In this document: positions 9,851 through 22,800 of the stretch, piece after piece
Numbering within the stretch: position 1 is the first letter of the stretch
Layout of the letters: each line of letters begins with the position of its first letter
DNA from: Cyclospora cayetanensis
Taxonomy: Eukaryota > Apicomplexa > Conoidasida > Eucoccidiorida > Eimeriidae
Assembly (NCBI RefSeq): GCF_002999335.1
Contig: NW_020312751.1
Location: forward strand, 62,001-126,000
DNA length: 64,000 nt
Direction: 5' to 3'
Made by a program: the position numbers and the translations under genes
The notes under the pieces: model-generated
What the model was told of the DNA's origin: nothing
Databases searched by the model: none
The model's input: the letters and a program-made list of their open reading frames with translations, nothing else

Positions 9851-11402
9851 GTGGCTGGCTCAAGGCACTCAACGCGAGTCGCATGAAACCCTATGCCTAT
9901 AAAGTGTCCTTGGAGCTTCAGATTGTACTCTTCTGAATTCTGACCCGCACGAATTTATATAGAGGGGAAGGTGGCTCTATTGGTCGGTGCACGTGCGTGC
10001 ATGCCTTCCTGTGGGTATCGCAGTAGTGAAACATTCAGTCAGAAAATCGTTCGCATCCGGGTCAGTGCGGTTGTTTGTGGCTGCTGCCGTGTGGTTTGGC
10101 TGGATACATGTGTAGAAGCCAAGAGATTCCAAGAAAGCAACGTTCTGAATAACTCCGCTTGATGGGGTTTTTCTCTGTGCTGTTACTAGATGCCCACATA
10201 GTCTCCCGAAGGCGACCGGCGGAGAACCCGCCGCTCGATGAAGTTTGCGCTCACTAAGGGACGATAGCTCTTGCGTTGTTTATCCGCACTTTCCCCTTCG
10301 GTGTCTGCAAGTCGAGGTCCTTGGCATGGTATTCTCAGAAGAGTTCCTTTAGCCTACTCTCTTCGGCGGGCAGAGTGGGGGAGAGGGCTGCTGGGGAAAC
10401 ACATGAGTAGGAAAAGGCTTTCTGAACTCCGCTTTGCCTGCTCAAGCTTTGTGCAAGGGACACCCGAGGATAGCGGCTGCTCCATCTCATTCAGGTCCTC
10501 TTACTGTAAAACCCACTGGCACTCTGTATCCTGTCTTTACACGCCAGCCATTGGCGCTGAAACTCCAAACTTCTCCTCCTGAAAGTGCTCTCCTGTAGAC
10601 TCCACGAGGACTCTGTAGGTATATGGCTGCCCCATGGGTTTTAGGGGCATTTGCTGCCCGTGAGAGAACTACGTGCACACGGGGCATTTTATAGCGTGTG
10701 CTATCTTGAAGTACAGCGTCCCTACTGGCAGGTGCGAGAGCACTTCTAGAGGTCTTGAAAGAATATCTTTCAGATGCGCACTCCTCGCGGTCTGGCGCCA
10801 AAGGTTTGGATGGCTTACCCCTGGAAGTTTTCGGTGCTTCCCTGTCAAAGGGATAGACCACTGCATGCGTGCGAGTGGGGGCTGCCTCCCACCCGCCAGT
10901 TGGTAATCTTCTACACCCTATGCCCGATCCAAAGCGCAGCCAGCTAAAAAGATCTAAAGGAGTATGGCTCAGCGTCTAAGCTCAGTTTGAAGGGCAAATG
11001 CACTTGATAATCGCCATTCGTGCCGATCTTTATCGCGAGCCCTCCCACATTCTCATCTCTCCCCCCCTCCCCCACAGCCTTGCACCACCTCCACCACCAG
11101 ACGAGTTGCACAGAGTACAAAGTAAACGGGGGCCGCAAACAGGGTCCAGCCAGTGTCGAGCTGGGCACAATTGCTCGATATTATAGAGGCCCCAAAAGAA
11201 AGCTCCTACTTCAGGAGTTACCGCGAATCTCGTTGCATGACTAATGCCAACAAGACCCCGGGATGCTGCTTAGCGTTTAAGGTTGAAGTGTGCACATACA
11301 AAACCTGATCCTCACGCACATTGTCTGCCAGTCACCCTCCAACTCCCAAACCCGAGATACTGTCGCCCGCTGATATTGCAGACAAGGACGAAGACGTGAG
11401 AC
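9851..11402. other. Intergenic stretch without a convincing gene
   Basis: About 1.5 kb between the RNF10-like and CSN4 genes. The longest open stretch is on the minus strand (10487-10861, Arg/Ser/Pro-rich), but it has no recognisable motif, triplet runs or splice partner. No repeat array, tRNA or transposase signature was seen. The 3' region of CSN4 presumably lies in the right part. Confidence 0.5.
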
Positions 11403-14400
11403 TTAGAGCTCAATCGATTCAGCCAGGCTTTGTAAGCTCCTAAAAATGCAAAAAGCCTCCGTCTTTGGTGTAAACCGGGCTCCTCTTTTGCCTGTGCCAC
11501 ATACATGCACATACACATATACATATTTACATACACAAAAACACATGTCCACAAGCGTAACACCCTGCAGTCCAGTAACGAAAGCGATACGACCACCCAT
11601 ACCATCAAAGAGGCGCAACACGCCGCATTCTCCATCAATCCGTCCCTCCTGAAACAGCCACACGCAGAGCGATATTCATGCAACGAGATGCACAAGCCTC
11701 TTTCTAGGAAACGAAGGGTTCATCGAAGAGGCGCATGCACGGAAACGGTGAAGGCAAATATTCAAGACGAACATTTCAGCAAGCAGCACGCATACGCATG
11801 AAGGCTGACACGCACGCGCGCCCACAGGCATGCAGCGGGGCAGGCGGAGTCAAGACAGTCCGCGGCCTGCATGCGCATTCGCGAGGTTCCACAGCATCAG
11901 ACCCTGAGTGATCCCAACTTTCAAAAACACCCGCGTATAATGCAAACGCATGCGCAACAGCAGCTGCGCTTGGGTAGCCTACCAGTCGTCCCGTAGTCAA
12001 CATTTCAACCGCGAGGTCCTCTACCTACACAATCACAGAGCCCTTTATTCCCAAATCTCAAGGGCTTGCAAGGCCTGTTGTGCATCCATTCGAGGGAAAA
12101 GGAAGGGAAATAAGGCTTCCTCTTTAAAGGTTGGCTTCTGAAGCGATGAGCATCTGTTTGTCTGGAAGCGAGAGAGGTGTGGCAGGGGCTGGGGACCGGC
12201 AGAAATACCCACCTCCGTTTCGTTGACATGCAGCACCTTGGCCAGCCGTGACAGAGGCAGCGAACTGTAAAGGCTGCAGAACGTGCAAAAATCTGCAACA
12301 TCAGGAGCAACAGCAGCGGCTTACACTGCTCCTAGAAAGCCTCGGACGGCCTCCCCGCGAATGCAACCTGTGAAGCATGCTCCAGGCTTGCTGCTTCCGT
12401 CGTACCCAGAGGAGCTCCTGCAGCGCCTATATCTATATATATAGCTGCATTCGGCTGTCGCACACGCCACAGAAGGGCGGCCTTGCAGCAGGCACAGCCC
12501 GTATGCAGCCACCAGCAAAAGCCCCCGTCAGCACAGCAACAAATTTGCCCACTTTTGGAAAGGATTGCCTGTTTGACTGAAGCCGAGATGACTTGGCCCT
12601 CTTCTGCCAGTGTGGCTGCGGCGCAACACACATTCTACGCCTCAGATCCTTAAGCCCAAAGCCACGATGCGGGGGTTTTTTTCGCTCTCTACGTGCAGCT
12701 CGCATGCAACAGAATCGGCGGGATACCAAAGCCAGTGATTCTGGCTGAAAAGGGGGGCTTCGGCTTGCAGCTTAGCTTACACAAAAGCATGTCTGCCTCC
12801 TCGGCAGAGATTAAACGGCCCCTTGAAAGGCCTAGCGCCACTGCTGCCCAACGGCTCTTTCGCATTCGCGCGTCCTGCATGCGACGTGCATAACTCAATT
12901 GACCCCTGACGCCTCAACTCCTGACGTCTGACTCTAAATCCTTTTTTTTCACGCACGCGGCAAGAAGCATCTCGTGCAGTTCAGACACCGACGACCTCTA
13001 CCACTGGCGCATCAACGCGAACCAGCAAATTCGGCCTACTTGGAGGATGTTCTCCTGCAGCAGCTGCTGATGTGGCGTTTCGGGTGCAAGGATAGAGCAC
13101 AGAAGAGACAGCAGCAGCAGACGGGGCGGGGTTTCATCTCTGTCCTCCGACGCGGCCCTTGCCTGAGCCATTATCCGCAGGAGAGGCAGACAGTTGCAGC
13201 GCGAAAAAAGGGCATGCAGCACATGCAGCGATGCCGCGGCAGCTCCCCACCCCACACCCACCCCAGGGGCAGTGGCACAAAGCAACCCAGCGCAGCTGAC
13301 TTTTCTACGAAGCCGCAGCAGTGCGAGGGACGGGGGGATGCGTACAAGGAGAGTGCAAGCAGCACGACACCAAAACTCCACGAAGGATGCAGAAGAAACG
13401 GCAAAGTGGTGGCGATGCTGTATTGCGGCAGTTCAGTACTCACCTGTTCGGACTCCTTGTAGCCTTCTTGCTGACTGAGGTCGTACAAGCTGCAGCAGCA
13501 AGAAGCGCCATCGCACCAACAACCCTCGCTCTGCCACATGCTCCGGGACGCACACCTTGCGACAGCAGCAACGCTTAGTGCACCTACACAACACAGCAAG
13601 CGCCGTGCTCAGAAAAGCAGCACCAAACGGAGCAGCAACTCCAGAAGCAGACGCGCAAGGACAAAAAGGGCGCACCGGCTTGCAGCTTCTCCCCATTTGT
13701 TGCGAGATTGCAGCATCTTCACTTGGAGAAGCTGCAGCAGGTCAGTAGCACAACGAAAGCATCAAGACAAGCACAACCGCCATGCGGAAAAGCAGCCGCA
13801 GCAGCTACACGCAAGGCAACAGCCGTTCGAAGACTGGAACAGCCCTTGCAGCCAAAGCGGCAGCGAACACACACAGCTGCTGCCCCCCATCATACAATTC
13901 AGCCGAGAAGCTGTCTGTTGGACTCAAAGACAGCACCGCAGCATCAGGCGCGCAAATAGAGGCAGGGGCTCACGGCACACGCATGCTTGAGTTGGATGTC
14001 TCCGCACTTCGTCGATAGAGCTGCCGCACGCGATACGAAAGCCTCCGCTGCATGAACGTCGTCATTCTTCAGAAAAGCCTCTGTGAAAAAGCAGGCGTCA
14101 CAAGAAACAACGATTGACCCCTCTTCCTTCCTCTTTCTATGAGAGGAATGATCAGAGACAGACAGGCACACACAGACGCACACACACAGGCAGGCACTAG
14201 AGAGACTTGCGCGGCTGCTGCCACTGTTATCAATCCAATGAAATCCCGCACAGTAACGCCCTTGAAACACATGCAGAATAGATGTCTTTGCTGCTTGTTT
14301 CCCCAGATTTCTTAAGTAACAGCAGAAAAACCATGCGGCTTGTCTGCTTCTCTGTGTTTTACGGTGCCCATGCATCCTGTCAATCCTCATTACCATCGCT

Positions 14401-15779
14401 TCATTCCTCCCCATTGTGTTTTCGGCTATGCATATCGAGACATGTGTGCTTATATACATATCCACCCATGAATATACATATACATATATAGACATCTCCA
14501 CATTGCTGCACATGAATGAAGATGTCCTTCAGATTCCACGGACTGCCCGATCACACGTATTGCCGTTCGTAGAAGCACGCGTTATTCTATGGCTTCGAGC
14601 TTTTTAGCTTACCTGCTGCCATCACCGCCGCCTCTAAGCGTTCCATTTGGCTGCCTCCCCTAAATAGTCAATACAGGCAAATTCAGTAGTCTGTGAGACT
14701 GGAAGCAGAGGCACCAGCAGAAGCAGCGAAAAGCAGCAGTAACAGCATTATCGCACATACGTGGAGGATTCCAGTGGAATCGCGCTTAGGCAGGCCGCCG
14801 CCTCTGCGTAAGCCTGCGCAGCAGCAGCACCCGTAGCGGCATCATCATCATCAAAATTTAGCAGTGGAAGAGGAATGAAGGGGGCAGCAGCAGCAATTGC
14901 AGGCCAAAAGCCCGTGGAAGCTGCCACTGCTACTTAAGCGCATACTGACGCAGCTTCATCGCAGAAAGCTGAACTTGCGGTTTCTCTCTTTGTGCAGTTG
15001 CTGCAGTACCTTGCCGTTGAAAAGCGATTTTCCTAGCAGCATCCGAATCTTGTTGCGCTGCGAGGAAAACACCAAACACCCCTCCTGCGCTCGTAGCTCT
15101 CATGCCGAACCCTCAACCACACCATCAGAAATAGCAAACGCCAAGCGCGTTGCCACAGCGCCTCCGTTTATACCTTCTGTCCACCCTGCCCTTGATCCCT
15201 CAATCCCGAATCCTTAACACACATCTTTTTCGAGGAGAGAGCAGGAAGAAGCCGCCGCGGCGAGAAACATCCTGGCCGTGTGCTGGGCTGCTTCTGCTGC
15301 TCTTGCAGGTTCCTGTTCACGAGCTGCAGCAGCAAAGAGAAGGGGCAGGGCCGAAGCGGCTATCTCTTGCAGCAGCAGGTGACTGCCATTGTGGAAACTC
15401 TGCAGCTTCTCGCTGCAAGCTGAAACACACACACATATATTGCACACAGATACGAGAGCTTCATGGCTTGGGTCTTCCGCACAAAGAGGGGGGATCCTCG
15501 ACGCAGGGGGAGGAATACGCATACCGCCGCACCGCCCCCAGAGCAGCAGAAATCATCGCGTGAAAGCAGCCTACCCATTTGAATGATCGTTCGGAAAGCA
15601 GCATGCGTGGTATCCGCGAAGGCGGCAGTAACAGCAGTTGAGACGAGAGCAGCGTATGCCTCCTGCCGCGCTTTCTGACAGTCAAGTTGTGCCGCTGCCA
15701 ACACCTGCCTCCAGAGAGCCTCAGACGGCTCTGGTGGTGCAGGGGACCCCAGGGCCTCTTCCCCGGTTGGTTGCGCCAT
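11403..15779 (-). CDS. CSN4: COP9 signalosome complex subunit 4 (PCI-domain protein)
   Basis: Scaffold subunit of the COP9 signalosome, which removes NEDD8 from cullins. Sixteen exons close in phase: 15575-15779, 15223-15419, 15010-15057, 14761-14813, 14613-14650, 13974-14080, 13676-13731, 13444-13489, 13040-13162, 12781-12874, 12553-12615, 12325-12367, 12213-12273, 11983-12024, 11603-11648, 11403-11491. The product is 436 residues (human CSN4 is about 406). Family landmarks in order: AYAEAAACLSAIPLESST; EAFLKNDDVHAAEAFVSRAA; LLQVKMLQSRNKWGEAASR; LYDLSQQEGYKESEQ; LLCSILAPETPHQQ; the PCI winged helix LYSSLPLSRLAKVLHVNETE joined to VEDLAVEMLTTGRL and EGRIDGECGVLRLFD; and a C-terminal helix ending LQSLAESIEL. 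The ATG at 15779 opens MAQPTGEEALGSPAPPEP. Exon 12 (CIRGEAVRGFLGA) is the least certain. CSN4 is told from proteasome RPN5 by these motifs. Confidence 0.9.
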
Positions 15780-16355
15780 TAGCCTCCGAGTGTATACCCG
15801 AATGGCATTGCACTACAGAGGCACCGACGGGGTAGGCGATGGCGCGAAGGCGGGGGCAGGGGAAAGGGTGGCAGGCTATTGCACATGCGTTCAGTGGCCA
15901 CAGCGCCTAGACCTCGAAGTCTGAATGCTGGCGTAAAACGATTAAACGAAGTGAAAGCTCCCAGGAGACACGCTACCGACGGCGACCAGCTCTCGTCCCT
16001 GCGATGTGTTCGAGTCACACGCAACGGTCTTCGGTAGAAACAGGTGTAGAAGCTGAAAACAAAGTGTATCAAGAGATGGCATGCGAAAACGCTTGAGATC
16101 CCCTAGATTTCAATCCATGAAGGGCCCCATATGGCATCCCCAGTGGGGCCCGCCTGGGTCTTCGGGGGGCCCCCCTTGCAGGCGGGCGGCCAACCACGTT
16201 GCGCGCTCGTTGGCTTTCCCCCCCCTTCCCCCCGAGCTACTTCACCGATAACATCCATCATCTTTGTACATTCCGCAGCTTGCGGTTTCACTCAATGGGC
16301 GCCGCGGAGGGGCCAGCTGGGCACCGAATAGCCTCTAGAGCCACGCAAGCACCCG
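15780..16355. promoter_or_regulatory. Intergenic region between divergent genes
   Basis: It lies between the CSN4 start (minus) and the next gene's start (plus), so it should hold both promoters. It includes a GC-rich patch (about 16127-16235) with G and C homopolymers. No core promoter motif was recognised. Confidence 0.35.
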
Positions 16356-18037
16356 ATGGCCTCTTGGCGGGCTGCACACAGCGTCATTGAGGGGGAGGGA
16401 ACTGCAGAATCAGCACCAAAAGACGTGGTAGCAGCACTCCAAACAGGAGGACCACCAACAGGCACGCCAGCTGGAAAAACAATTTCACAAGAGGTCGCAA
16501 AAAGGAAGCACAGTTACTTGGATCATGCCAAAACACTGCAAGCCATCTACGATGCAGCTGGAGCTGGCTGTAAGGCTCTTAGCCGACTCCATGCCCCGCT
16601 ATCCACTCACCTCCCGAAGCATTCAGCCTTCACATAAGGCTCACCCTGGGGGGTTCCACTGCTCTATTTCGTGAAGATTTTTGTGAACCACGCCCCCCTC
16701 CCGACCTCCCTCCCCAAAGCGCTTTGCTTCGAGAGTGTTTACACTCTTAAGCACATCAAGCTGGCGATGCGATTGCACTGGCGCTACGCATATGACTATC
16801 GATTCTTTTGGTGCGCTGCTGGTGCTGCTTTGCAGCTTCGGAGTGCTTCCCGCTATTCTATCCTCTTCTAGATCGCCTAGCCCCTCGGTTGATGCTCTCA
16901 GAGGCGCTGCTCATCCTTGAAAAAAAGCAAATTCAAAAGTACGCTGCTGCACCGCCAGCGGCTACTGCGCCATCACCTCTTAGCGGGGGCAGCAGCAGCG
17001 GGGACCGAAGTGCAGGTAACAGCAGCTATTGTTTGGTGTCGCACAGTCATTTGCGTGCTGGAGTTGCCAAGCGGAAGCCCAGAGAAGTCAGCGAGGCTTT
17101 CACCTACAATGAGGCAGCTTTCAAGGAGCAGCAGCAGCAAGCCCTGCAACGGCAGCACACCGAGGAACACGAGGGGATAGGCGTCGAAGGCATGGAACAA
17201 CAACAGCAGCACCAGCCCGCCAAAGCAGCACCTCAGAATCGTTTTGTTGTGCTGCCGCGCTTTTGCTCTTGTGCGCAAATACTTCCTCTCCGGAGACTTT
17301 CCTTGCTAAGAGTTTAGGCATTTCTTGACTCTTTTGTGGCTCTATGCTCTCCGCGCTTGTCACATAGGGTCGTGCGTGTGTGAAGTGGTGCATGCAGGTC
17401 CGTTTTATCGAGATCGAGTGCTGGAGCTTGGCGATGCCTTCACCGTGAGCTGAGGAATGCGCAGCCGCTTTTTTCCTATTGCAAGTATTTGCACTCTGCA
17501 GGGCTCTGTTAGAGTTTCTTGACTTGTGTTTGACCTCGCGGATACTCTAGGGGGCTTGTGCTTTGCGTTTCAGTGCCCCCATGAGCTTGCAGCTCTGTTA
17601 CTGCATCTTTTGGACCCCTCTGGATCCTTGACGCAGCAGCTGGAGGCTTCCGCCTATAACGCTCTGCTGCAGCAGCACTTGGACGCGGTATGGAGATCGT
17701 GGATTTGAGTGAAATCACCGACCATACCCTCTCCGAAGCTTTTTCTTTGTGAGTACCGTTCCAGGCGTGGACTCGTGGAGTGAAACTGATTAGATTCCCT
17801 TCCTCCCCCCGCTTTCATGGCATGCGGTGTGGTCGGGTACGGGGTAAGTCGGCAGGACCTGCCTGAATTCGGGGGAGGGTTCTCCTCCATCTTGCTGGGC
17901 GAGCGTATCTCGTGTTTTTGTTTTCCTGGAAATCAAAGCTCCTGGAGCTTTTGGTAGAATGCGTCTACGCGCAGCGCGTAGCACCGGATAACGGGGGAGC
18001 AGAGGAGGGCGCCCTGGAGACGCGGCAGGGGCGGTAA
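16356..18037 (+). CDS. Unidentified protein, Leu-rich helical with Gln-rich middle
   Basis: Probable exons: 16356-16569, 16836 to about 17250, 17398-17444, 17574-17687, 17939-18037 (TAA). The first junction is phase 1 into two leading bases (YDAAGAG|SSECFPLFYPLL), and the last three exons join cleanly: PFYRDRVLELGDAFT, CPHELAALLLHLLDPSGSL, then LLELLVECVYAQRVAPD. The end of exon 2 could not be fixed. The protein looks mostly helical, with DRLAPRLMLSEALLILEKKQ and a Gln-rich segment after EVSEAFTYNEAAFKEQ. No family was recognised. The ATG at 16356 gives MASWRAAHSVIEGEG; an earlier exon is possible. It ends 26 bases from the stop of the convergent gene at 18064. Confidence 0.6.
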
Positions 18038-18063
18038 TAACTCTTTGTCTTCTGTAGAATGGA

Positions 18064-19044
18064 CTATCCTGTTCCTATTTCTTCTTCTAGTTTTTCGATT
18101 TGCCTTTGGGTTAAGAGCATTTGTGCATGGATGGCATCCGTTTCAGCCTTGGTGTCGGCTAGTAAGGCCTTGAATCGGTTGTTTTCCCTTACCTGCAGTT
18201 GAGCTTGAAGCTGGAAATCCTGCTGCAACTTTTCGATTTCCTGTTTCATCATATTCTTTAGCTGCTCCATTAGTAGCGGCAGCTGCTGCGCGTCGGGATC
18301 AGGCACCTCACGAACGAGGCAGTCATCAGAAGGGGGCGGGGGATTAGCTATTGCGGCTGCCAGCTTCTCCGCTAGACCTTTGACCTGGAGTGCAAGCAAA
18401 AGTGAGCCATAAAGAAAGGAAACTAGGAGCAAGCAAACGCAGAGACACACAACCTAGCTAGGAAACAGCGGTAGATCATATGCCTATGCCGGAAGGGGCG
18501 TATATATATCGTGGGAGCGAGCAAGACATTAATACAGAGGGGAGAGCTAAAAGAGGGAGGGGCGATAAACAGCTGGGCGTAGATAGAGACGGATGTGAGA
18601 CACAAGAAGGGAAAAGCACCGACTCAAGGAAGAGATGAGGGGAAGAGAGGGGCGCCACGGGGGCGAAGGCTTTGCAGGAAGAGCAACTCTAATGCAGTTC
18701 GGTTTTGTTTTGTGTAGGGAGCAGAGCGAAGCAGGTGTGCTTGCTCTGGGCATCACTAATAGGCATCCGGCGCTTCTCATCTGTGGAGATGTAGGTGTGC
18801 CAAGGATCACACAGTTCGTGTCATATATCGAAGCAGATGCAGCGGTGTGTCCCATCCTTTAAAAGGAGCGGATAGAGCATTCGAAGCGCAAGAGGAGAGC
18901 AGAGATTGTTCGCTCTTGTTAGCTTCTGCTCGGTTCTAGCACTACACTAACTGTGTCGAGCCCTACCTGAGCCTTGAGACCTGTAGCCTTCAGAGCATTG
19001 CACTCATCCCCGTCAGCAGTTGGCGGCTCGTCAACAGGATTCAT
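18064..19044 (-). CDS. Small coiled-coil protein, 132 residues
   Basis: Two exons, 18967-19044 and 18064-18384, join in phase 0 (LKATGLKAQ|VKGLAEKLAA). The ATG at 19044 starts MNPVDEPPTADGDECNALK. The rest is an acidic and amphipathic coiled coil: QQLPLLMEQLKNMMKQEIEK, LQQDFQLQAQLQVREN, then TQRQIEKLEEEIGTG and a stop. It has no triplet runs and no signal peptide. The size and heptad pattern suit a cytoskeletal or complex-assembly subunit, but no family was recognised. It is tail-to-tail with the plus-strand gene that ends at 18037. Confidence 0.72.
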
Positions 19045-19823
19045 TGTCTGAAGAGTAGGAGCAACAGCCTTCTCAGCAGCCACCGCTGCGACAAAAAGGA
19101 CTGCAGCAGACACGTGCCTTGCTGCTGCCACGTTCAGGGTGAAGAAGGAAACATCTGGCGGCAAGCACGTGGCTCTGCAGCTGCTCCTCTCGTTTATGCA
19201 AATGCAACTGCGGGTATCGCTGGTACGACTAGCAAAGGTGGAGTGCCTAAGAAGGTGCACTTTCGTATGATTCAACGAGGGTTCCCTCGGTTTGAATGCG
19301 GCCTCACGGGGGGTTTATTAAAGATTCCCCTAAAACGTGCTCGGTAGCGCACTGCAGGCATAAGAATATAAATGATGGACTAGCTTTAAAACAGCAGGCA
19401 GAAAAACAAGCTTGATGGTGATGGTGTGGAGTCCAAACGATCGAGAACAATGGCCCAGTCCCAAGGCAAATATAGGAAGGATACCGCATCCAGAGGTGGA
19501 TGCATAGAGCAGAAAAGATGCATGTATGGACACCCTTGAACATAATTATATGTGTTGATTCATGCAATTTTAATGGATGAGACATGGTTTTTCAGGATAC
19601 ACGCTATGTTCTCTTACACCATGTAACCGTGCAGGTCACCCACCAACTCCAGCCGTTCCTCGCCGCACGCAGTCGGACAAGTGTGCCGAATCACATTAAT
19701 TATAAAGACCAAAAAATCTTTAAACGAACAGGTTGTGTCTATAGAAACTTTAGGTTCGAAGTACATTTGATGCTGCGTATTCTGAAAAGTGTGCAGTTCA
19801 GGTGTAATGGCAGGTCCATGTAG

Positions 19824-22800
19824 GCACAGTAGTTGAAGCAGAAGGTTCTTTGACAGCACAACAAGCCATTGCTCTTGCAAGCAGTTCACTCTTCTCACCT
19901 CTTTGGAACTGCTCTTATTCCAACTTTTATGGCGAACAGCATGAGGAGAAAAGTATTTCTCCTTCTGTCCAGTTTTCCGTTAGCCATGGCCACCGAGCCG
20001 ACATCCCCCATGGGAAATGTGGTACTACGATATTCTCAGCCATAAATCAATCCCATTTATACAACGTTCTGCTTTAGGAATCGGTGTGCCACTACATCAG
20101 CACGGGGATCAGCAGCTACGGTGATCGCTTCTTGAAATACAAGTTGCCTGAGGTTCGTTGATGCTCTGTGCTTGAAACCAACGCCAAAACCTTGAATTCC
20201 ACTTGCCCAACGCCATGTTTGTTACTGAAGGAGTGCAAGGTTGTTAGGGGCATAGGAGAGGTTTGTCCCATTCTTCTTGAATCTGCATTAACTGCAATGC
20301 GAGTTCATGACCAAACGGCCACTCATCAGGCAACACTCCTTGCATTTAATAAGCTCGACCTCGTACGTTGAGTTTTTTTTACACTAAGGTGCCCAAACTA
20401 CTAAGTATATCGAAATCAGAGCTGCTACAGAGAGCTTGCTGCTCCTCTCTGCACTTTGCAATTCACTGAATACGAGGCGACGCAAAGTTGTTCCCAATCT
20501 CTCTCGCTCTTCTTCTCTCTCATTAAAACTTGCCAGCAGACCTCAGTGCTTTCCGCTACCCATTCCACCTGCACTTCTTTCAACAAAACATCAAACACCA
20601 TTCTCGACCCGGAAGCCTTTTGCCAGAGTTCCCACCTCCGCACAGACAAGGGTATGGATACTGCTGCGCGTAGCAACCGATAACGCCAGACCCGCGACTC
20701 TCTGGCTTCTTAATGCTGCTAAATGCATCTTCGCCTATGTTGTAGGCTCGGGAAATCAGGAACAAGCTACGAGTTTCGACACGCAAGGGTTTGGCAGGGG
20801 CGATATTACAGACTGCCGCCGCATCGCGGTGAGGTTTTCCCTGAGCTTTAAGGTGATGACTCAGAGGCAGTTCCATACTTATCCGCCACTTCACAGGAGA
20901 GCTTCAATGCCTGTCAGCTTATTGCTGTCAAGGTTTTGGGTGAGTCTCGCACTGTTGCCCCTTGCAGATAACTTAGCTGCTCGTTTGCAGAGGGTAGGCT
21001 CCCTGTTTGCCGCCCTCGTAAGTGCAGTTTATAAGCGTCGTGAGCTCTCAATCTTTGCAGGATACAAGAAGGAGTTCTGCTTAGATGGAGGTTTCTCGGC
21101 ATACTGCAAAAAATATCCAACTAGTAAGGGAGTGTGTCTTGTGGCTTAGGGCTCCGAATATAAGGTTTGCAGTTGTCAAGGACCCCACGTTTAAATCCAT
21201 CTGCCGTAATATTGTTATACCTTACCTCATGGAGAGCACGAGAAGTGAAAACGCAGCTCGGTAACCCTTTAATCCATGGGTTTAGCCCAAATTCACAAGC
21301 CGGATACCACACTTTCACAGGCAGCCCCCTGGTTGCACGAATATTGTCGAAAACTATATGAAGATGTTAAAAACAAGACAGGTACTTCAAATTAGCGATC
21401 GGAGTTAACTCCATGTTTTAATTGTACCCCAACCGGCCCTATCCCCAGGAAAGCTTGGAAAAAAAGGTTTGTACAACTCCATATCCTGCACACCTTATCT
21501 CGCAAACTTGTAAATTCCCCTTGCTAGGCGAACGCAGCCAGCGCTGGCTTCTGTAAGCAATCCCATGCATCCATCAGTGCAAAGGCCCTTAAGCCTACGC
21601 CTCTTCTGCAGACTCACTGGACGCCGCTGCCTCTGTAAAACGAGACCTCGAGGCCTTGCAAACAGAATTAGTGAGGAGCCTTTTTATGTTGACCCCGTAT
21701 TATCCAAACGCTAGTCTCTGTGGACAGGAAAAAACTACTGATCAGCTGGACGCGTGGGTGCTGTATTGTGGAAGTCGTAGCCTACACTGTACACCATAAA
21801 TTGCGAGCCCCCACAGGCAATCCACAGCCACTGTCAACACCCTGAAAACAGCCTCTGAAAGCCAGATGACCATGAACAAAGATATCGTGAGATGACTTTG
21901 GTGTGAACGGTACTGCCTAGAGAACATGTCTCCTCCACTCTTTACTGCAGCAAGATCTCATGCAATCCCTTGCAGATGCCACGACAGCAGCAGGTGGGCA
22001 CAGAAATTCGAGCTTCTGACGAAGTTTTAGACTGTTGCGCGTGTTGATTGGCGCGCAACGGGGGCCTCTGCAGGGTTTTTCACGCATACTTTCTTTTCTG
22101 AAAAAACGCTCGTACCCGCCTCCCCCCTTCCCGACCCCTCTCCATTCAAATGAGTTTTTTGTGATCGGTTTCTATTTCTTCGCAGAACAAAGCGTCGATG
22201 CTCTCACATATCCGCAACTAACCGATGATCCAGATCAGGTTCGGCGAATTACGTGTGCCTCCAGAGTTATTCCTACGCAGATAACCATACTGATATTTCA
22301 GAATCTGGATATTCTGTCCGATGCCACCCCTTCCATCGAGAATCTTTCGAATCAAATGAAGGCCATTGCAGATGCTGTGAATGAACTGGCAAAAAAGGCA
22401 AGTGACCACGCGCTTATACTTGGCAATACTCACATGAAGTTCACTGTGCACGATTCAAATTAATTTTTCGTACTGAATTTTCTTTGCAGCTGGCACTTCC
22501 CGGTTACCTCGCCAAAGGCCAGGTACGCCAATTCTGATGCGGAGAATGCTAGCGCGTCGAGCCTTCGTAAATCGAATCATGCACCTTTGCTGTATTTGTC
22601 TGTGACTCTTTCTCCAATTTGGGACATAAATCTATTTATATTCTCTGGTTGCGCTGACAGGTCTACGGCTTTGTGGTGATCGATGTGACTGCCGCCGGCA
22701 AGTTGCACGATCGGATTAAGAGATTAACGAGCGCCCTGAAGCCCTTCTCGGAATTTTTTGTTTCTGCGATACAAAAGAGTGGAGCGGTATGATATTTTTC

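Noticed and set aside
10487..10861. Possible retroelement fragment on the minus strand
   Set aside because: No protease, reverse transcriptase or integrase motif, and no terminal repeats found.
12045..12236. Alternative CSN4 C-terminus reading through to a stop at 12045
   Set aside because: Splicing at the GTGGGT donor (12212) to the exon at 12024 restores the conserved PCI winged helix, which the read-through destroys.
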